In this document: positions 17,539-25,614 of the stretch, piece by piece | How the letters are laid out: every line of letters starts with the position of its first letter | Position numbering within the stretch: position 1 is the first letter of the stretch | NCBI RefSeq assembly: GCF_014650075.1 | Contig: NZ_BMUG01000014.1 | Span: forward strand, 96,824 to 160,823 | Direction of reading: 5' to 3' | Source of the DNA: Streptomyces microflavus | GTDB taxonomy: Bacteria; Actinomycetota; Actinomycetes; Streptomycetales; Streptomycetaceae | Length of the DNA: 64,000 nucleotides | Program-made: the position numbers and the translations under genes | Notes under the pieces: generated by a model | Databases searched by the model: none | Told to the model about the DNA's origin: nothing | What the model saw: the letters and a program-made list of their open reading frames with translations, nothing else

Positions 17539-18198
17539 ATGAAGATCGGCATTATTGGCGCGGGCAACATCGGCGGCAATCTCACAAGGCGCCTGACCGC
17601 ACTGGGACATGAGGTGTCGGTCGCCAATTCCCGTGGCCCCGAGACCCTGACCGCCCTCGCCGAGGAGACCGGAGCCACTCCGGTGACCGCGTCGGAGGCG
17701 GCCCGGGACGCCCGGATCGTGGTCGTGACCGTCCCGCTGAAGGCCGTACCCGACCTGCCCTCGGGGCTTCTGGACGGGGCGGCGGACGGCGTCGCGGTCA
17801 TCGACACCGGGAACTACTACCCGCAGCAGCGCGACGGCAGGATCGCCGCCATCGAGGACGGGCTGACGGAGAGCCGGTGGACCGAGCAGCAGATCGGTCA
17901 CCCCGTGATCAAGGCGTTCAACGGGACGTACGCGCAGGACATCCTGGACCGGGGCCGTCCGCAGGGCAGCCCCGGCCGGCAGGCGCTGCCGGTGGCCGGG
18001 GACGACGCGGCGGCCAAGCAGGCCGTCCGCGACCTCATCGACGAGCTCGGCTTCGACACGGTCGACACCGGTGGCCTGGACGAGTCGTGGCGTCAGCAGC
18101 CGGGGACCCCGGTGTACGGCAACCAGGGCGATGCCGACGCCATCGTGAAGGCGCTGGCGGAGGCGTCGCCGGAGCGCACCGCGGAGTGGCGCGCCTGA
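17539..18198 (+). CDS. NAD(P)-binding oxidoreductase, F420-dependent NADP reductase-like
   Basis: A 219-residue Rossmann protein beginning with the nucleotide-binding motif MKIGIIGAGNIGGNL and a following ANSRGP element that fits NADP phosphate. A conserved IDTGNYYPQRD-like segment and VIKAFNGTY are typical of the NADPH-dependent F420 reductase / pyrroline-5-carboxylate reductase-type family used widely in actinobacteria. The electron donor or acceptor (F420 or other) cannot be settled. It is divergent from ctaD with a 216-bp intergenic region. ATG 17539 with GGAAGG upstream. Confidence 0.82.
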   Translation: MKIGIIGAGNIGGNLTRRLTALGHEVSVANSRGPETLTALAEETGATPVTASEAARDARIVVVTVPLKAVPDLPSGLLDGAADGVAVIDTGNYYPQQRDGRIAAIEDGLTESRWTEQQIGHPVIKAFNGTYAQDILDRGRPQGSPGRQALPVAGDDAAAKQAVRDLIDELGFDTVDTGGLDESWRQQPGTPVYGNQGDADAIVKALAEASPERTAEWRA

Positions 18199-18237
18199 CC
18201 CGCGCGGTGAGGGGAGGCCGTGCTGCCCGGGAGCGTC

Positions 18238-18320
18238 GTCCCGGGCAGCCGGAGGGGGCGGCGTCGGGCGGGCGCCGTCCCGGGCAGCCGGAGGGGGCGG
18301 CGTCGTCCCGGACAGCCGGG
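18238..18320. repeat. short GC-rich tandem repeat
   Basis: A 29-bp unit starting GTCCCGGGCAGCCGGAGG occurs at 18238-18266 and again at 18277-18305, and a truncated, altered copy begins at 18305 (GTCCCGGACAGCCGGG). It lies in the gap between convergent genes and may include terminator-like structure. No other role is visible. Confidence 0.6.
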
Positions 18321-18378
18321 CGCGGTCACCCGCTACGCGGGCCGCCGGGGCGCCGTCTCCCCCGCCCGGGCCGGCCGT

Positions 18379-18720
18379 TCAGACCACCCCCGTCACCGTC
18401 ACCCGTACCGAGACCGACGGCTCGGTGCGGACCGCGGCGAGCGTCGCGGTGTGTACGGCCCGGGTGACGTCGAGAGCACGGTGGCCGCGGTGCAGGACGA
18501 GGCGGATGTCGATGTGCCAGGCGCCCGTGGCCTCGTCCCGGCCCACCCGCACCCCCTGCGGCCGCCCACCGGACCCGCCGGCCGGACGCGGGGCCCGGCC
18601 GGCGACCCGCGTCCGCAGCAGGTCCACGACGCCGGGGCGCAGGAAGGCGACGCCGGGGACGTCCTGAGCGGCCCCGGCCGCCGCTTCGGCGAGCCGGTCC
18701 CGGAGTGTGTCGGCGGTCAT
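18379..18720 (-). CDS. Asp23/Gls24-like small protein
   Basis: A 113-residue protein with an Asp23-like core. The N-terminal helix (TLRDRLAEAAAGAAQDVPGVAFLRPG) and the closing strand-helix-strand (IDIRLVLHRGHRALDVTRAV, then VSVRVTVTGVV) follow the Gls24 pattern of regular beta strands that form envelope-associated oligomers. Its ATG (18720) overlaps the stop of the upstream gene by 4 bases (ATGA), so it is the third gene of the sigma-factor operon. Confidence 0.72.
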   Translation of the reverse strand: MTADTLRDRLAEAAAGAAQDVPGVAFLRPGVVDLLRTRVAGRAPRPAGGSGGRPQGVRVGRDEATGAWHIDIRLVLHRGHRALDVTRAVHTATLAAVRTEPSVSVRVTVTGVV

Positions 18721-19400
18721 CGCGCTGCTCCTCCCGTGCCGTAGCGGTCGTACTCATCGCCTTCGCCGCGTTCGCCGCCGGTACCACCGTCGTCACCTAC
18801 GTCGTCCTCGTCGAGGATGTCCACGACCAGGACGTCGGCCGCGCCGAGGCGGATCCCGATGTCCCGGTCGGCGACCTCGGCGATCCGTGCGCGTACGGCA
18901 TCGGCCAGGTCCGGCAACGACCGGTCCAGGGCCGCCGCGACCTCGACGCGTACGTGCACCGGGCCCGTCGGGTCGGCCGGGTCGAGGGGCTCGATCCGGC
19001 AGCTCCCGGCCCGTACCCCCGGCAGCGCGTCGACCGCCGCCCGCAGCAGCCGTGCGGCCGCGGCCTCGACGATCCAGTGGTCCTCCTCCGGTCCCCCGAG
19101 GGGAAGCGGGCGCCCGGGCCGCAGTTCGAGGCGGACGAGATCCATCACGCGGGCCGTGATGGCGGCCGTGGTCGCCTCGGGCACTCCGGGCTCCTCGGCG
19201 CAGGTACGGCGTACGGCATCGCCCAGGCCGGTGAGTTCGGCCAGGGCCGCCGAGCAGTGCGGGCACACCGACAGGTGCGGGTCGTCGGCCGCCCGGCCGG
19301 TGTCCCCGGCGTCCCAGACGTCGCTCAGCAGGCGCCCGCAGGCGAGCCGCTCCTCCTCTTCGTACCGGCTCTCTTCCGGCCGGTCGGGGTTGGCGCTCAT
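18717..19400 (-). CDS. zinc-type anti-sigma domain fused to Asp23-like domain
   Basis: A 227-residue protein. Residues about 18-58 match the zf-HC2/ZAS anti-sigma module: Cys21, then DPHLSVCPHC with His42, Cys46 and Cys49 (H-x3-C-x2-C), followed by SAALAEL. The middle and C-terminal part (about residues 90-195) is Asp23-like (RCRIEPLDP-like strands, VHVRVEVAAALDRSLPDLADAVRARI, DIGIRL). The C terminus is acidic and Gly-rich. ATG 19400 overlaps the sigma factor stop (ATGA); ATG 19406 is an alternative. By position it should bind and inhibit the adjacent ECF sigma factor, linking it to the alkaline-shock-like envelope proteins. Confidence 0.8.
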   Translation of the reverse strand: MSANPDRPEESRYEEEERLACGRLLSDVWDAGDTGRAADDPHLSVCPHCSAALAELTGLGDAVRRTCAEEPGVPEATTAAITARVMDLVRLELRPGRPLPLGGPEEDHWIVEAAAARLLRAAVDALPGVRAGSCRIEPLDPADPTGPVHVRVEVAAALDRSLPDLADAVRARIAEVADRDIGIRLGAADVLVVDILDEDDVGDDGGTGGERGEGDEYDRYGTGGAAR

Positions 19401-19984
19401 CGCCATGCGCTCATCGCCTCCGTCAGGTAGCGGCGGGCACGGAAGACCCGGCCGCGGACCGCCTGCAGACTGATTCCGACCGTGTCCGCGATGCTCTCGT
19501 ACGACAGCCCCTGCATCTCGCGGAGCACCCAGCAGACACGTTGTTCGGGCGACAGGCCCGCCATCGCCCCGGCCAGCGCGTCGGCCGCGGCCCGCGACTC
19601 GACGGCGCGGGCGGGGGACGCCTGGTGCTCGGGGGCGGCCTGTTCGGGCACCGAATCGAGGTCCGCCGCCGGTCTGCGTGATCGGAGCCGGTTGAGGCAG
19701 CGGTTGGTGACGATGCGGTAGAGCCATGTGTGGAAGGAGGCGTCCCGGCGAAACTCGGGAAGTTTGCGCCAGGCGCTGACGAAGGCGTCCTGAACGGCGT
19801 CCTCCGCGTCCGCCCGGTCTCCCAGGAGCCGCACCGCCAACTGCAGCATGGCGGGGCTGTGCCGTCGTACGAGCGCCTCGAACGCCTCCTCGTCGCCCTC
19901 CCCGGCCCGTACGACCAGCAGCGCCTCGTCGGCCCGGACGCCCTCCGGCGCCCGTTCCGTCATCTGATTCCCGTCGCCGGGCAC
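19397..19984 (-). CDS. ECF-type RNA polymerase sigma factor
   Basis: A 195-residue sigma-70 family factor with region 2 (AEDAVQDAFVSAWRKLPEFR, FHTWLYRIVTNRCLNRLR) at about residues 35-105 and region 4 (LSYESIADTVGISLQAVRGRVFRARRYL) at about 145-185. Size and the lack of region 3 are typical of ECF factors. It starts the operon with an anti-sigma/Asp23 fusion and an Asp23-like gene, and faces a divergent Asp23/AmaP operon across a 236-bp region that includes the palindrome GGAAAGTTTCC (20127-20137). It probably directs one or both operons. Confidence 0.93.
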   Translation of the reverse strand: MPGDGNQMTERAPEGVRADEALLVVRAGEGDEEAFEALVRRHSPAMLQLAVRLLGDRADAEDAVQDAFVSAWRKLPEFRRDASFHTWLYRIVTNRCLNRLRSRRPAADLDSVPEQAAPEHQASPARAVESRAAADALAGAMAGLSPEQRVCWVLREMQGLSYESIADTVGISLQAVRGRVFRARRYLTEAMSAWR

Positions 19985-20220
19985 GGACCAGCCCCTCCCT
20001 CAGTCGGTTGCACGACACCTTCTCGTTGTTGTCGGTCCTACTCGCCGGACAGGCGTCATCCGTCTTTCCTCTTCCGTCCTCCGTTGGACACCTGGCACGG
20101 CAGAACGTCACGCACGAGGGGTCGGCGGAAAGTTTCCGGGAACCCGCGTGACGAATCGGCGGACAGCGTGTCCAACGAGAAGTCAGGCGATACGAGCCGA
20201 GCGATACGCGAGGAGTTCTC

Positions 20221-20745
20221 ATGACCACCACCCAGACAGCCGCAGCCGTTCCCGCCGCGGGCACGGGGCCGGGCACGGGCGGACAGAAGCAGAGCGGCGG
20301 AGTCGGCGGTACGACGACCCTGGGGAGCGGAGCCACCGGCGCGTCCGAGCCCGCGGCGACGCGGGGCCGCACGTCGATCGCCGACACCGTCGTCGTGAAG
20401 ATCGCGGGGATGGCGGCCCGGGAGATCCCGGGCGTGCACGACATGGGCGGCGGTCTCTCCCGCACGCTCGGCGCGGTGCGCGACCGGGTGCCCGGCGGCC
20501 GGCCGAACGTCGGACGGGGCGTCAAGGTCGAGGTGGGCGAACGTCAGACGGCCATCGACCTGGACCTCGTCGTCGAGTACGGCGTCGCGATCACCGATGT
20601 GGCGCGCGACGTGCGCGAGAACGTCATCGCGGCGGTGGAGCGGACGACGGGCCTGGAGGTCGTCGAGGTCAACGTGACCGTGAACGACGTGCACCTGCCC
20701 GAGGACGACGACGAGGCCGCTCCGGCCGAGACCCGCGTGGCGTGA
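20221..20745 (+). CDS. Asp23/Gls24 family envelope stress protein
   Basis: A 174-residue protein: a 50-residue disordered Gly/Thr/Ala N terminus, then a canonical Asp23 domain (ADTVVVKIAGMAAREIPGVHDM, VKVEVGERQTAIDLDLVVEYG, VNVTVNDVHLP) and an acidic tail. The family forms a proteinaceous layer at the membrane and responds to alkaline or envelope stress. It is the first gene of a four-gene operon with ATG 20221 after an AGGAG. The next gene begins 5 bases after its stop. Confidence 0.9.
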   Translation: MTTTQTAAAVPAAGTGPGTGGQKQSGGVGGTTTLGSGATGASEPAATRGRTSIADTVVVKIAGMAAREIPGVHDMGGGLSRTLGAVRDRVPGGRPNVGRGVKVEVGERQTAIDLDLVVEYGVAITDVARDVRENVIAAVERTTGLEVVEVNVTVNDVHLPEDDDEAAPAETRVA

Positions 20746-20749
20746 CGGC

Positions 20750-20977
20750 ATGACACGGAGGGTGGACGGGCCCGGCCCGGTGGACGGTGTGCCGGGCCGG
20801 GGCGTGCTCGGGGCCGCGGCGGGCATGGCGCTGGGGTTCGCGGGCTGGTTCGGCGGTTTCGGGGCGTTCCTCGTGGTGGCCGCGCTCGGCGCGCTGGGCT
20901 GGTTCGCCGGGCATCTCGTGGACCGGGGCACGGGTCTGCGGGAGTTCCTGGACTCGCTGGTGGGGAGGCGGCAGTGA
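20750..20977 (+). CDS. small DUF2273-like membrane protein
   Basis: A 75-residue protein with two hydrophobic segments (GVLGAAAGMALGFAGWFGGFGAFLVVAALGALGWFA region) and a short soluble tail. Small DUF2273 membrane proteins normally accompany Asp23 and AmaP in such operons and help anchor the complex. Start ATG 20750 is 5 bases after the preceding stop; its last 4 bases (GTGA) overlap the next start. Confidence 0.75.
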   Translation: MTRRVDGPGPVDGVPGRGVLGAAAGMALGFAGWFGGFGAFLVVAALGALGWFAGHLVDRGTGLREFLDSLVGRRQ

Positions 20978-21909
20978 CGGTCCCCGCCGCCGGGCGCGGT
21001 ACGACGACGGTGGCCCCCCGGGCGGTCCGGCGGATCGCCGAGCGGGCCGCCGCCGAGGCGCTGCCCGACGGCGGGTCGGTGATCCGGGGGTCGGCCGCTG
21101 TGCGCGGCGCCTCCGCGCGGATCGCGGTCGGTGTGCGGCTGCCCTATCCGGTGCGGGCCGACGAGGCCGCGCAGCGGATCCGGGAGCGGGCGGAGACCCG
21201 GACGGCGGCCCTGACGGGTCTGTCCGTGCCACGCGCCGAGGTCCGCGTCGACGCGCTGTCGGTCGCTGCTCCCCCACCGGTCCCGGAGGCCGAGCCCGGC
21301 CCGCCCGGCGACAAGGACGGCTCCGGCCCACGGATCAGGGCGCAACGGCGTGTCCCCGCGGCGGTCCTGGCGGTCGTGGGAGCCGCGGCGTGCGGGTTGG
21401 TGCTGGTGGACGTGATCGCGGTCCGGTTCGGCGGCTCCCCCGCCGGGTGGCGTACGACGGTGGTCGACTGGGCGGCGGCCCATGGTCCGGCGGACACCGC
21501 GGTCCGGCTCGCAGGCGTGGGCGCGGCGCTCGTGGGCGCCTGGCTGCTGGGCTGTGCGCTCCTGCCGGGGCTGCGGCGAAGGCTGCGGATGGCGGCGCCC
21601 GCGTCGGAGGTACGGGCAGCGCTGGACCGTACGGCGGCGGCCCGGATCCTGCGGGAGCGTGCGCTCGGCGTACCCGGGGTGGTGCGGGCCCGGGTGAGCG
21701 TACGTCGTCGGCGGGCGAGGGTACGGGCCGGTGTGGGGTACGGCCGCCCGGAGGAGGTACGCGCCGAGGTGGTCCGGGTGCTGGGCGCGAGCCTGCTGGA
21801 GCTGGGGCTGCACCGTACGCCCGCTCTGCGGGTCCGGGTGCGGCGCGTGGATCGGGACGGGGCTGAGGACGGGACTCAGGACGGGCCTCGGAACAGCGGG
21901 GCGGCGTGA
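20974..21909 (+). CDS. Asp23-domain and DUF6286-type membrane protein
   Basis: A 311-residue protein. Residues 10-95 resemble Asp23 (VRRIAERAAAEAL, RIAVGVRLPYPVRADEAAQRI, VRVDALSV). Then a Pro/Glu-rich linker, two transmembrane segments (AVLAVVGAAACGLVLVDVIAV at about 130-150 and GAALVGAWLLGCALLPGL around 185-203) and a C-terminal domain of AmaP/DUF6286 type with an alkaline-shock-like fold (VRARVSVRRRRARVRAGVGY). It likely anchors Asp23 proteins to the membrane. GTG 20974 overlaps the preceding stop. Confidence 0.78.
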   Translation: MTVPAAGRGTTTVAPRAVRRIAERAAAEALPDGGSVIRGSAAVRGASARIAVGVRLPYPVRADEAAQRIRERAETRTAALTGLSVPRAEVRVDALSVAAPPPVPEAEPGPPGDKDGSGPRIRAQRRVPAAVLAVVGAAACGLVLVDVIAVRFGGSPAGWRTTVVDWAAAHGPADTAVRLAGVGAALVGAWLLGCALLPGLRRRLRMAAPASEVRAALDRTAAARILRERALGVPGVVRARVSVRRRRARVRAGVGYGRPEEVRAEVVRVLGASLLELGLHRTPALRVRVRRVDRDGAEDGTQDGPRNSGAA

Positions 21910-21946
21910 GCGGCGTGACGGACTGCGGTGTGAGGGTGTGGGGAGC

Positions 21947-22540
21947 ATGGCGGTGATCAGGCGTGGCGCGGTGAACCGGGCGCTGCTCGGGACGGTCGGT
22001 CTTGCCCTGCTGGCCGGTGGAACTCTGCTGGCCGTCGGGGACGGTTCGGGGCTGGGCCGGGTGGGCCGCGAGGTGCCGGGCTGGTGGTCCGGTCGCGCGG
22101 CCGACGGGGTGCTGCTGGATCGCGGCGGACTGGCCCGGCTCCGGGAGAACGGCTGGTGGACGCCTGCCGTGATCGTGGCGCTCACCCTCGTACTGGCGCT
22201 GCTCGTCCGGTGGTTCGCCGCCCAGGTGTCGGCGTCCGGACCCCGGTGGGTGGGCCTGCGGGGTGCCGGTCTCACGCTGCGGCGGCGGGCGTGGGAGCGG
22301 GCGATGACCTCGCAGGCGGGCGCGGTCGACGGCGTGGCCCATGCCCGGGTGCGGCTGGCGGGCCGGCCGCTGCGGGCGTCGGTGACGCTGGTCGTGGAGC
22401 CCGAGGCCAGGCCCGTGGAGGTGGTGCGCCGGGTCGCCGCCGGGGTGGTCTCGGACGCGCGTCGCTGCGCGGGCGTACGCGGCCTGCCGACCGATGTACG
22501 GGTGCGGGTGGCGAACCGGCGGGAGCGGCGCGCGCGGTGA
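21947..22540 (+). CDS. AmaP-like alkaline shock membrane anchor protein
   Basis: A 197-residue protein with an N-terminal transmembrane helix (ALLGTVGLALLAGGTLLAVG), a second segment at about residues 68-90 (WWTPAVIVALTLVLALLVRWFAA) and a soluble C-terminal domain (GVAHARVRLAGRPLRASVTLVVEP) of the AmaP pattern. AmaP anchors Asp23-type proteins to the membrane. ATG 21947 lies 37 bp after the preceding stop with GGGGAG upstream. It completes the four-gene envelope operon. Confidence 0.8.
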   Translation: MAVIRRGAVNRALLGTVGLALLAGGTLLAVGDGSGLGRVGREVPGWWSGRAADGVLLDRGGLARLRENGWWTPAVIVALTLVLALLVRWFAAQVSASGPRWVGLRGAGLTLRRRAWERAMTSQAGAVDGVAHARVRLAGRPLRASVTLVVEPEARPVEVVRRVAAGVVSDARRCAGVRGLPTDVRVRVANRRERRAR

Positions 22541-22665
22541 GCCTCGGCTTGGATGGCGCCCAGGTGCCCGTGGGCCGCGGCCTGGACAGCCCTGGTGTCG
22601 GTGAGCCTCGGCACGGAGGACCCAGGGCCGATGCACCGGACCGCTCCCCGGCCCCACCCGTTGCC

Positions 22666-22677
22666 TACTCGTGAGTA
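22666..22677. promoter_or_regulatory. inverted repeat upstream of SRPBCC gene
   Basis: TACTC-GT-GAGTA at 22666-22677, inside the 219-bp gap ahead of the SRPBCC gene at 22760 and overlapping a TTG-rich stretch that could hold a promoter. TetR and GntR family regulators often use such short dyads. No regulator is adjacent, so the owner is unknown. Confidence 0.35.
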
Positions 22678-22759
22678 AGGTGTGGGCCCGGGACGCGGCG
22701 CCACGGTCCGTCCGGTCCCGGAAACGGCCCGACGACGACCGTGGACAAGGAGTTGCGTC

Positions 22760-23278
22760 ATGCCCCGCACCATGTCCGTAGCGGACAGCACCGTCATCGC
22801 CGCCCCTCCGGCGCAGGTCTACGAGCAGCTCAGCGACCCCACCGCCATGGGCCGTTGGAGCCCCGAGAACCGCGGGGCGACCGTGCGGGGAGAGCGGCGC
22901 GCCACGTACGTCGGCATGGTGTTCGAGGGCCGGAACAAGCGCGGCGCGGTGAGCTGGACGACCCGGTGCACCGTGACTGCGGCCGATCCGGGCGAGCGCT
23001 TCGCCTTCCGGGTCCATGCCATCGGCGTCCGGCGGCCGCGGCTTCCCGGCCCCATCGCGACCTGGGAGTACCGCTTCGAGGCGGTGGACGGCGGGACCCG
23101 CGTGACCGAGACCTGGACGGACGACCGGCGCTCCTGGCCGGACTTCGTCGCCAACGCCTTCGATCGCGTCGCGACAGGTGGCAAGACCTTCGCCCAGTTC
23201 CAGCGCGGCAACATCCGGACCACGCTCAAGCGCCTGAAGGCCGCCATGGAGGAGGACAACGCCCGGGGCGCCGCGTAG
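22760..23278 (+). CDS. SRPBCC family protein
   Basis: A 172-residue Bet v1-like protein. It begins with the strand MSVADSTVIAAPPAQVYEQL typical of polyketide cyclase/dehydrase-type SRPBCC proteins, has GRWSPENRG and TWEYRFEAVDGGTRVTET in the middle and a final helix (FAQFQRGNIRTTLKRLKAAME). The pocket ligand is unknown. ATG 22760 has AAGGAG 7 bases upstream. Monocistronic by its spacing. Confidence 0.82.
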   Translation: MPRTMSVADSTVIAAPPAQVYEQLSDPTAMGRWSPENRGATVRGERRATYVGMVFEGRNKRGAVSWTTRCTVTAADPGERFAFRVHAIGVRRPRLPGPIATWEYRFEAVDGGTRVTETWTDDRRSWPDFVANAFDRVATGGKTFAQFQRGNIRTTLKRLKAAMEEDNARGAA

Positions 23279-23395
23279 GGGTCCTTTCTTGCTTCGGGGG
23301 CCCTCCCTTGCTGCGGAGGGAGTCCGTTTCCCGGACGTGTCACTCCCCCGGTGCACACTGGGGCGCGTACGGGTGGTCCGAGCGCAGGGGGACGT

Positions 23396-23881
23396 ATGGG
23401 CAGCGAGGAGGGCGCCGGGTTCGAGCCCGCGACCGGGGACGGGCCGCCGCCCGGTGGGAGCGGGCAGGCGCGCGCCGCTTCGGTGCGGACGGCCTTCGAG
23501 GGGCTGCTGCAGATCCGCCGCCTGACCGGGGAGGGCCGGGACGATCCGGAGGCCGCGCCTGCCGCGTGGGAGCTTCACCGGCCGGTCCGGGCCGTCGCGT
23601 TGGCCCTGGAGAGTTCCGGAGCCACTCCGTCCGCCGTCGACGCGTCGGGCCGACGAGTGGCCGCCGGGTACCGGGTGCGTACCGGCGAGTCGGCCGGGTC
23701 GGTGCGGGTCGACTGGGCCGGGCCGCCCGGCAGCGGCGCCGCGCACCACGAGGAGGAGGCGCTGGCCGAGTGCGCCGAGGTGCTGCGGCGGCTGGGCTGG
23801 ACCGTGCTGCTCTACCGGGGTCCTCGCAGGCGGCGGTATCTGGAGGTTGAGCCGCCGGCGGGAGTTCCCGGGGTGCGGTAG
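23396..23881 (+). CDS. conserved hypothetical protein
   Basis: A 161-residue soluble protein with a disordered Gly/Pro-rich first 35 residues, then a helix-strand region with VRTAFEGLLQIRRLTGEG and VRAVALALESSGATP and a C-terminal beta-alpha segment (AECAEVLRRLGWTVLLYRGPRRRRYLEVE). A double-strand packed fold of about 100 residues is implied. No family or active site is recognised. ATG 23396 has GGGGGACG upstream. Confidence 0.6.
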   Translation: MGSEEGAGFEPATGDGPPPGGSGQARAASVRTAFEGLLQIRRLTGEGRDDPEAAPAAWELHRPVRAVALALESSGATPSAVDASGRRVAAGYRVRTGESAGSVRVDWAGPPGSGAAHHEEEALAECAEVLRRLGWTVLLYRGPRRRRYLEVEPPAGVPGVR

Positions 23882-23955
23882 CGGGCGTGGAGGGGCGTTG
23901 TCAGACCCATGGGAGATGCTTGACGGTCCGACACCTCTGACCAGGAGACGCTGAG

Positions 23956-24183
23956 ATGGACAAAGACGAGCTCGCCGCGGCGCAGGCGTATGTCCGCCTG
24001 CTGGAGGCCACCCGGGCCGCGCTCTCGGACCCGGAAGACGCACCCTTGTACCTGCCGCTGCTCACCTCACCGATGCGGGAGGCCGACCGTGCCCTGCACG
24101 GGGCGGGGCTGACGGGGAACGAGGACAGGCTGTTCGCCCTGGTGCGGGAGTTGCAGCCGAGCCTGTCCGGCAGCGACAGGTAG
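23956..24183 (+). CDS. small hypothetical protein (75 aa)
   Basis: A 75-residue all-helical, acidic protein (DKDELAAAQAYVRLLEATRAAL, DRLFALVRELQPSL). ATG 23956 has AGGAGACG upstream. It is convergent with the crotonase gene, with 48 bp between stops. Not recognised. Confidence 0.62.
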   Translation: MDKDELAAAQAYVRLLEATRAALSDPEDAPLYLPLLTSPMREADRALHGAGLTGNEDRLFALVRELQPSLSGSDR

Positions 24184-24231
24184 TCAGGAGCGCCAGGCAG
24201 TCAGGGGAAGCGCCGGCCCGGGGGCTCGGTC

Positions 24232-25317
24232 TCAGGCCGTTCCGCCGGCGGTGGCGCCGGGGGCGAGACCGAGCTCCTGCTCACCCGGCCCGAGGGGGGC
24301 GAAGAAGCGGGCGACCGCGCTGTCGTCCACCTCGGCAAGGGTGGCCGGTTTCCACTGCGGGCTGCCGTCCTTGTCGATGATCCGGGCGCGTACGCCCTCC
24401 ACGAAGTCGGGCTCCTCACGGATCCGGCCGGAGACACGGAACTCCTGGTCGAGGACGGCTTCCAGGCTGCCGAGCCGGGCGGCACGCCGTACGGCGGCGA
24501 GCGTGACCTTGAGCGCCAGGGGCGACCGGGCCGCGAGCTCCGCCGCCGTATCCACCGCTGCGGGGGTGGCGCTGTCCTGGAGCCGTCGGACGATCTCCTC
24601 GACGGTGTCCGCGGCGTAGCAGGCGTCGATCCAGTCGCGCTGCGCGGCGAGGTCACCGGCGGGCGGCTCCTCGCTGAAGCTCCGCACCGTCCGCGCCACC
24701 TCGTGGGCGGTCGCCGACGCGGCCAGGGCCTCGGTCAGCTCCGGCAGACGCCGCGTGGGTACGTAGTGGTCGGCGAGGCCGCAGAGCAGGGCGTCGGCGG
24801 CCCCGACGGAGCGGCCGGTGAGTGCCAGATGGGTGCCCAGTTCGCCGGGTGCGGCGGCCAGCAGGTGGGTGCCACCGACGTCGGGCACGAATCCGATACC
24901 GGTCTCGGGCATGGCCACGCGTGAGCGTTCCGTGACGATCCGGAGGGAGGCGTGGGCCGAGACTCCGACTCCCCCACCCATCACGATGCCGTCCATGAGG
25001 GCGACGTACGGCTTGGGGAAGCGGGCGATGCGGGCGTTGAGGCGGTATTCGTCGCGCCAGAACTCCAGCGATGCGCGGCCTCCGGCGCGGGTGTCGTCGT
25101 GGAGGGCGCGGATGTCGCCGCCCGCGCACAGGCCGCGGTCGCCCGCTCCGGTCAGTACCACCGAGGTGACCGTCTCGTCCTGCTCGGCCCGGGCGAGCGC
25201 CCCGTCGAGCAGCCGGACCATGGCGTGGGTGAGCGCGTTGATGGCGCGGGGCCGGTTCAGGGTGATGTGCAGGCAGTGACCGCGGGTCTCCAGCAGGACG
25301 GGCCGGTCGTCGTTCAT
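24232..25317 (-). CDS. enoyl-CoA hydratase/isomerase family, 3-hydroxyisobutyryl-CoA hydrolase-like
   Basis: A 361-residue crotonase-fold protein. The CoA-binding oxyanion motif is at about residues 65-70 (GLCAGGDIRAL), and the second oxyanion loop at GIVMGGGVGVSAHASLR (about 110-127). The length and C-terminal extension (DFVEGVRARIIDKDGSPQW) match 3-hydroxyisobutyryl-CoA hydrolases of valine catabolism better than short enoyl-CoA hydratases (about 260 residues). Acidic residues needed by the hydrolase, Glu and Asp near PETGIGFVPDVG, are present. ATG 25317 begins just before RPVLLETRG. It is transcribed away from the large regulator gene at 25615. Confidence 0.87.
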   Translation of the reverse strand: MNDDRPVLLETRGHCLHITLNRPRAINALTHAMVRLLDGALARAEQDETVTSVVLTGAGDRGLCAGGDIRALHDDTRAGGRASLEFWRDEYRLNARIARFPKPYVALMDGIVMGGGVGVSAHASLRIVTERSRVAMPETGIGFVPDVGGTHLLAAAPGELGTHLALTGRSVGAADALLCGLADHYVPTRRLPELTEALAASATAHEVARTVRSFSEEPPAGDLAAQRDWIDACYAADTVEEIVRRLQDSATPAAVDTAAELAARSPLALKVTLAAVRRAARLGSLEAVLDQEFRVSGRIREEPDFVEGVRARIIDKDGSPQWKPATLAEVDDSAVARFFAPLGPGEQELGLAPGATAGGTA

Positions 25318-25614
25318 GTATGCGCTCCGCTCACTGGGGACGGTGGGGGCCTGAGGGGCGGACCGTCCGCCACGGTCGGCCGGTCCGTTCCCGCCATTCT
25401 GCGACTCCCGGGCCGTGCTCCGGACAGGGGGGCGGCGGGGCGGGCCCGGAGGCGGTGCGCAGGGGCCGGTGAGCGGGGGGTCGGGGTTCCGGCGGCTGGT
25501 CCGGGTGGGAAGTTCGGTGGTGCTCCGCTGTGGCACTCCGGTGCGTGCGGCTCGACAATTGAGGCCTACGGGGCGCGTCGCCGCGCGCCCCGCCGGACGA
25601 TCTCCGGAGCATGC

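Noticed and set aside
20056..22797. 913-codon minus-strand frame across the Asp23 operon
   Set aside because: Shadow; the plus-strand genes have matching overlaps, starts and domains.
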